Part shown: positions 30,842-33,607 of the stretch, piece after piece
How positions within the stretch are numbered: position 1 is the stretch's first letter
Layout of the letters: each line of letters starts with the position of its first letter
Assembly: GCA_027575765.1 (NCBI GenBank)
Contig: JANBPT010000491.1
Span: 1 to 33,607 of the forward strand
DNA from: Tieghemiomyces parasiticus
Taxonomy: Eukaryota > Kickxellomycota > Dimargaritomycetes > Dimargaritales > Dimargaritaceae
Length of the DNA: 33,607 nucleotides
Direction: 5' to 3'
The notes under the pieces: model-generated
Seen by the model: only the letters and a program-made list of their open reading frames with translations
Told to the model about the DNA's origin: nothing
The model's database searches: none
Translations under genes and position numbers: made by a program

Positions 30842-32980
30842 CTAAGCCGACAGACCAGTCTTGGCCAAAGTCGCGGCGACCTTTTCCATCTCGGGCGGAG
30901 AAATCGACGATGGTTCAGGAGCCGGCGCCACCACGACCTTCGGCTTCTCGGTGTCATTAGCACCCGCCTCTAGGACCTGATTCTTGTCCTTGTCCTCCTC
31001 TTCCTCCTCCTCCTTGTCCTCAGCATCGGACGGGGTATCATCGAACCAAATCAACAACGGGTCGTCCTCGAGGGTCGGAAACAGGTATTGAACGTCCTCC
31101 CACATGGGGTGGTCGGCGGCGGGTACCTTGGCAAAGCAATCGTTCGCCGTCATATGGGCCACCAAATCATTGCCACCCGTTGTCGCTGTCGCCTGGTCCC
31201 CCACGCTCGTCTCGCTGGTTACACTACTGGTCCCGCAGGCCATGCACCGATCCTGAGCGGTCTGCCGGCGAACGTAATTGATGAGCGCGACGGTCTTGTA
31301 GAAATCAAGGTCGCGTTCGCGGCGGATGGCAAACAGGTCAAACCCGTGAACGTCGCGCATATGGTCGCAGGCGGCCGCGGGCGAATCCAATAGGGCGTCG
31401 TCGAACAGACAGGCGGTGGTCTGCGGAAACGCGTTCTCGCCGTCTTCCTCGAGCCAATCATCCCACGCAGCACCCGCAGCCCCTTCGCCACCGTCGGCGT
31501 TATCTCGGCGCTCCTCATCACTTTCGTAGGCCTCATTCTCGAAATTCTCCCAGTTCTTACCGGGCTCCAAAAAGTTGATAACGTAGAACCGATCATACAG
31601 CCGGTTACGGGCGCTGATCTTGAAGTGCTTCTTCTTGCGCATGTGTTTACGGAGCACGGCGGCGGTGGTGAAGGTCTTTTCGCAGTAGAGACACTGCAAG
31701 TCGGTCAACTTGCCTTCCAAGATACCCAGAAACTCGTTCACATCGACCAGGTTGTCCGGGAGGCCAATGTTAAAGTTGTGCTCGGTGAACATGTGGCGGA
31801 AAAGGCGCTGGCGGTTCTCGCACACGTGTTTACAAAACAGACACTTGCGCTGATCCTGGCTGTCGACGCGGCGCTCGCGTTCTTGGGTCTTGAGAATGTC
31901 GGCAAGCTTCTCCTGCTGGATTCGAGTACGCAAGGCCAGGTCATCCGGGCATTGGCCCGGGTCAATAAAGTACTGCGGGCGCGGGTGGTCCGGGGTAGGG
32001 GGTACCACGACCAGGCCTTCGATTGTGGTAATGGTTGAAGATGAAGGGCCGGTCGCCGTTTGCCCGCGCAACTTGGTGGCCCAAGCGTCCAGATACTTCT
32101 GGATCGAGAATCCCATGTGGTGAATGTTTTTAAATGTTACACCGTGGCACTCGCTCAGGTGGCTCGTGAGCTGCGTGGGTTGGGTAAGCGGCGGGGTATC
32201 AGCCGGGCAGTCGGCGAACGGGCACAGCAGTAAAAAGGACACGGGAGGGAACACGGCCTCGATGTCTTCATCGTCGTCGTCGTCGTCGTCATCGCTACCG
32301 CTGGTATCATCGTCCCTGGTGCGGGCCGCCGAGGTACTGGGCTGTTTGCGCGGCGGGCGGTAGGGCGCCTGCTGGGACTTGGCGCCAGGGCCGGCGGCAG
32401 TTGAGGGGCGAGGCTGGTGGGGTTGCTGGTGCGGAGCGAAAGAGCCCGAGTTACGCGGGCCATGGTGCTGACCGCGTTTGGCACCACTATGGGGTTCCCC
32501 ACGGGTGCCGGTGAAGGCAGGACGTCCACCACGTGGTGGCTGGCCGCGGCCGCCATGCGTGCCGGTGGTGGTAGGGGCAACCCCAGCGGCGCGGTCGGTG
32601 GATCCGTCTGGGCGATTATTAGCCACGAACCCACCGCGAGCCCCACGACCGCGGCTGCGGCCCCGGGCAGGTTGGTGCTGGTTTAGCGGGGGTGACTGGC
32701 CTTCCTTGGGGGGCTGGTTAGCCGCCGGGCGGATCGGTCGACCTGAGGCGGGCGCCGTGAAATTGCGCGGGCGGGGGTGGCCAGGGGCAGTAGAGGACGT
32801 CGATACAGGAGGGCGCGTGCCATCAACGGAAGCGGTAGGCTTAGTTGCGCCGGCGGGACGGAGCGGTTGCTGTTTCACTCCCAATCCAGAGGCGACCACA
32901 GAGGCTGCGGTGGGTGGTTTGGCTGCCGGGGCGGCGGCAGCGCTGGCAGCGTAGGATATCGGCTTCTTCTGGTCGGCCAT
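30842..32980 (-). CDS. ZNF277-like C2H2 zinc-finger protein
   Basis: A single exon of 712 aa. Residues 1-225 are disordered and rich in Ala, Pro, Gly and Arg, with RGG-like RGRSRGRGARGG (106-117); an Asp run at about 230-238 is coded by a GAC/GTC repeat. Fingers: C253/C258-H274/H279; C380/C383-H396/H401, leading into HNFNIGLPDNLVDVNEFL; C430/C433-H446/H452 (LQCLYCEKTF), followed by RLYDRFYVINFLEPGKNWE; then a WDDWLEEDGE linker. These blocks match ZNF277 in order. Next, at 524-545, the finger reads ACLFDD, so Asp527 replaces the second zinc Cys of CLFC. The last finger uses C579/C582 with H609 and Cys615 (C2HC form). The protein ends with an acidic run and a Pro-rich tail. Human ZNF277 binds ribosomal protein uS5 (RPS2). 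The human protein lacks such a long disordered N-terminus. Confidence 0.93.
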   Translation of the reverse strand: MADQKKPISYAASAAAAPAAKPPTAASVVASGLGVKQQPLRPAGATKPTASVDGTRPPVSTSSTAPGHPRPRNFTAPASGRPIRPAANQPPKEGQSPPLNQHQPARGRSRGRGARGGFVANNRPDGSTDRAAGVAPTTTGTHGGRGQPPRGGRPAFTGTRGEPHSGAKRGQHHGPRNSGSFAPHQQPHQPRPSTAAGPGAKSQQAPYRPPRKQPSTSAARTRDDDTSGSDDDDDDDDEDIEAVFPPVSFLLLCPFADCPADTPPLTQPTQLTSHLSECHGVTFKNIHHMGFSIQKYLDAWATKLRGQTATGPSSSTITTIEGLVVVPPTPDHPRPQYFIDPGQCPDDLALRTRIQQEKLADILKTQERERRVDSQDQRKCLFCKHVCENRQRLFRHMFTEHNFNIGLPDNLVDVNEFLGILEGKLTDLQCLYCEKTFTTAAVLRKHMRKKKHFKISARNRLYDRFYVINFLEPGKNWENFENEAYESDEERRDNADGGEGAAGAAWDDWLEEDGENAFPQTTACLFDDALLDSPAAACDHMRDVHGFDLFAIRRERDLDFYKTVALINYVRRQTAQDRCMACGTSSVTSETSVGDQATATTGGNDLVAHMTANDCFAKVPAADHPMWEDVQYLFPTLEDDPLLIWFDDTPSDAEDKEEEEEEDKDKNQVLEAGANDTEKPKVVVAPAPEPSSISPPEMEKVAATLAKTGLSA

Positions 32981-33607
32981 GGCTACCGGAACAAAAAAAC
33001 AGCAAGATCCTAATGCGACAGTCGATTTTAGTCAGAATGGTAAGGGAAATCCTAAAAAAGATATAGCACTGATGTAAAATGAGAAAAAGATCCCGGGACA
33101 ATAAGTACCGCTATTAGCCCCTGTTTAGGTCGAAAGGAAACAGGCGCAGATACGGCGTCCGAATGGTCGTCGGCAAATAGTACGAGAGGTTCAAGAAGGG
33201 CTTGTCGGGGGTTCTGGAGGGTAGCCGAACTAGAGAGAACAAAGTTCGACCTTGTCTGTTTGGCCCCCAGTGACGATGTAGCTGGTGGCCACTGCTGTGT
33301 GTGCGAGTTGAAGGCGTCCACGGGCCTGCAGGTTCGTTTGCCATCCGCAGTGCATACAGCGAGAACACTCATGCAACGATATAGACACGACCAGAGTTGT
33401 TTTTTTTTTCGTTAGTGTAACCAATCAGCTTTGCATTTTTCACCTTCCCAGCGCTAGCCCCCCGTCCCCACTTTATTTAGCAAGGAGAGCAAGAACCGTG
33501 GTGTTTTGGTTAGACAAACGATGTAACCAGTCGACAGGGCTTTATAGGGGGGACTCTTCCCGTACCACGGAAGATTGGCGGTTCACGTTAACTAACGCAC
33601 TGCGACC
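32981..33607. other. upstream flank of the ZNF277-like gene
   Basis: No coding sequence is recognised; short minus-strand frames at 33052-33424 have no domain. A T10 run lies at 33400-33409. Confidence 0.4.

Noticed and set aside
1..33607. tRNA, rRNA, CRISPR array, transposase or biosynthetic cluster
   Set aside because: Scanned by eye on both strands; no B-box-like tRNA motif, repeat-spacer pattern or relevant protein motif was found.

Overview
This window reads as a nuclear genome segment from a fungus, probably an early-diverging one. Most genes have GT-AG introns of about 140 to 270 bases, with spliced reading frames that match known families end to end. The content supports a fungus: a GH81 endo-1,3-beta-glucanase and a CENP-A whose core resembles fission yeast Cnp1. 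It also holds several genes found in animals and many eukaryotes but missing from budding yeast (ERH, LACTB2, mARC-type MOSC protein, MCFD2-like, TIMMDC1-like, ZNF277-like). A Zoopagomycota-type fungus would fit, but the exact lineage is a guess.

Layout. Bases 1-6441 hold no gene I can recognise, only purine-rich blocks, simple repeats and scattered short open frames. From 6442 the window is gene-bearing: a MOSC/mARC protein (-), ERH (-), a decayed unrecognised gene (+, about 9850-11721), an EI24/RRT8-like membrane protein (-), an MCFD2-like EF-hand protein (-), LACTB2 (-), a TIMMDC1-like Tim17-family protein (+), CENP-A (-), a large GH81 glucanase (-), a 3.7 kb gap, proteasome subunit beta-7 (-), a tetraspanin (+) and a ZNF277-like zinc-finger protein (-). 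Eleven intact genes are called, nine on the minus strand.

How they relate. There is no operon or gene-cluster logic. The genes are mostly housekeeping: molybdenum cofactor enzyme, RNA-processing adaptor, ER cargo receptor subunit, mitochondrial RNase and import-family protein, centromeric histone, proteasome, ribosome-linked zinc-finger protein. One arrangement may matter: LACTB2 and the TIMMDC1-like gene, both probably mitochondrial, are divergent across a 551-base shared upstream region.

The most interesting items are the CENP-A variant (long helix/loop insertion before the RWQS motif and an altered C-terminal tail), the decayed gene with stops and a frameshift, and the ZNF277 homologue that lacks one zinc ligand. 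I found no tRNA, rRNA, CRISPR array, transposase or new multi-gene system. All splice sites were assigned by eye, using reading frame, GT-AG signals and remembered family alignments. No search or RNA evidence was available.
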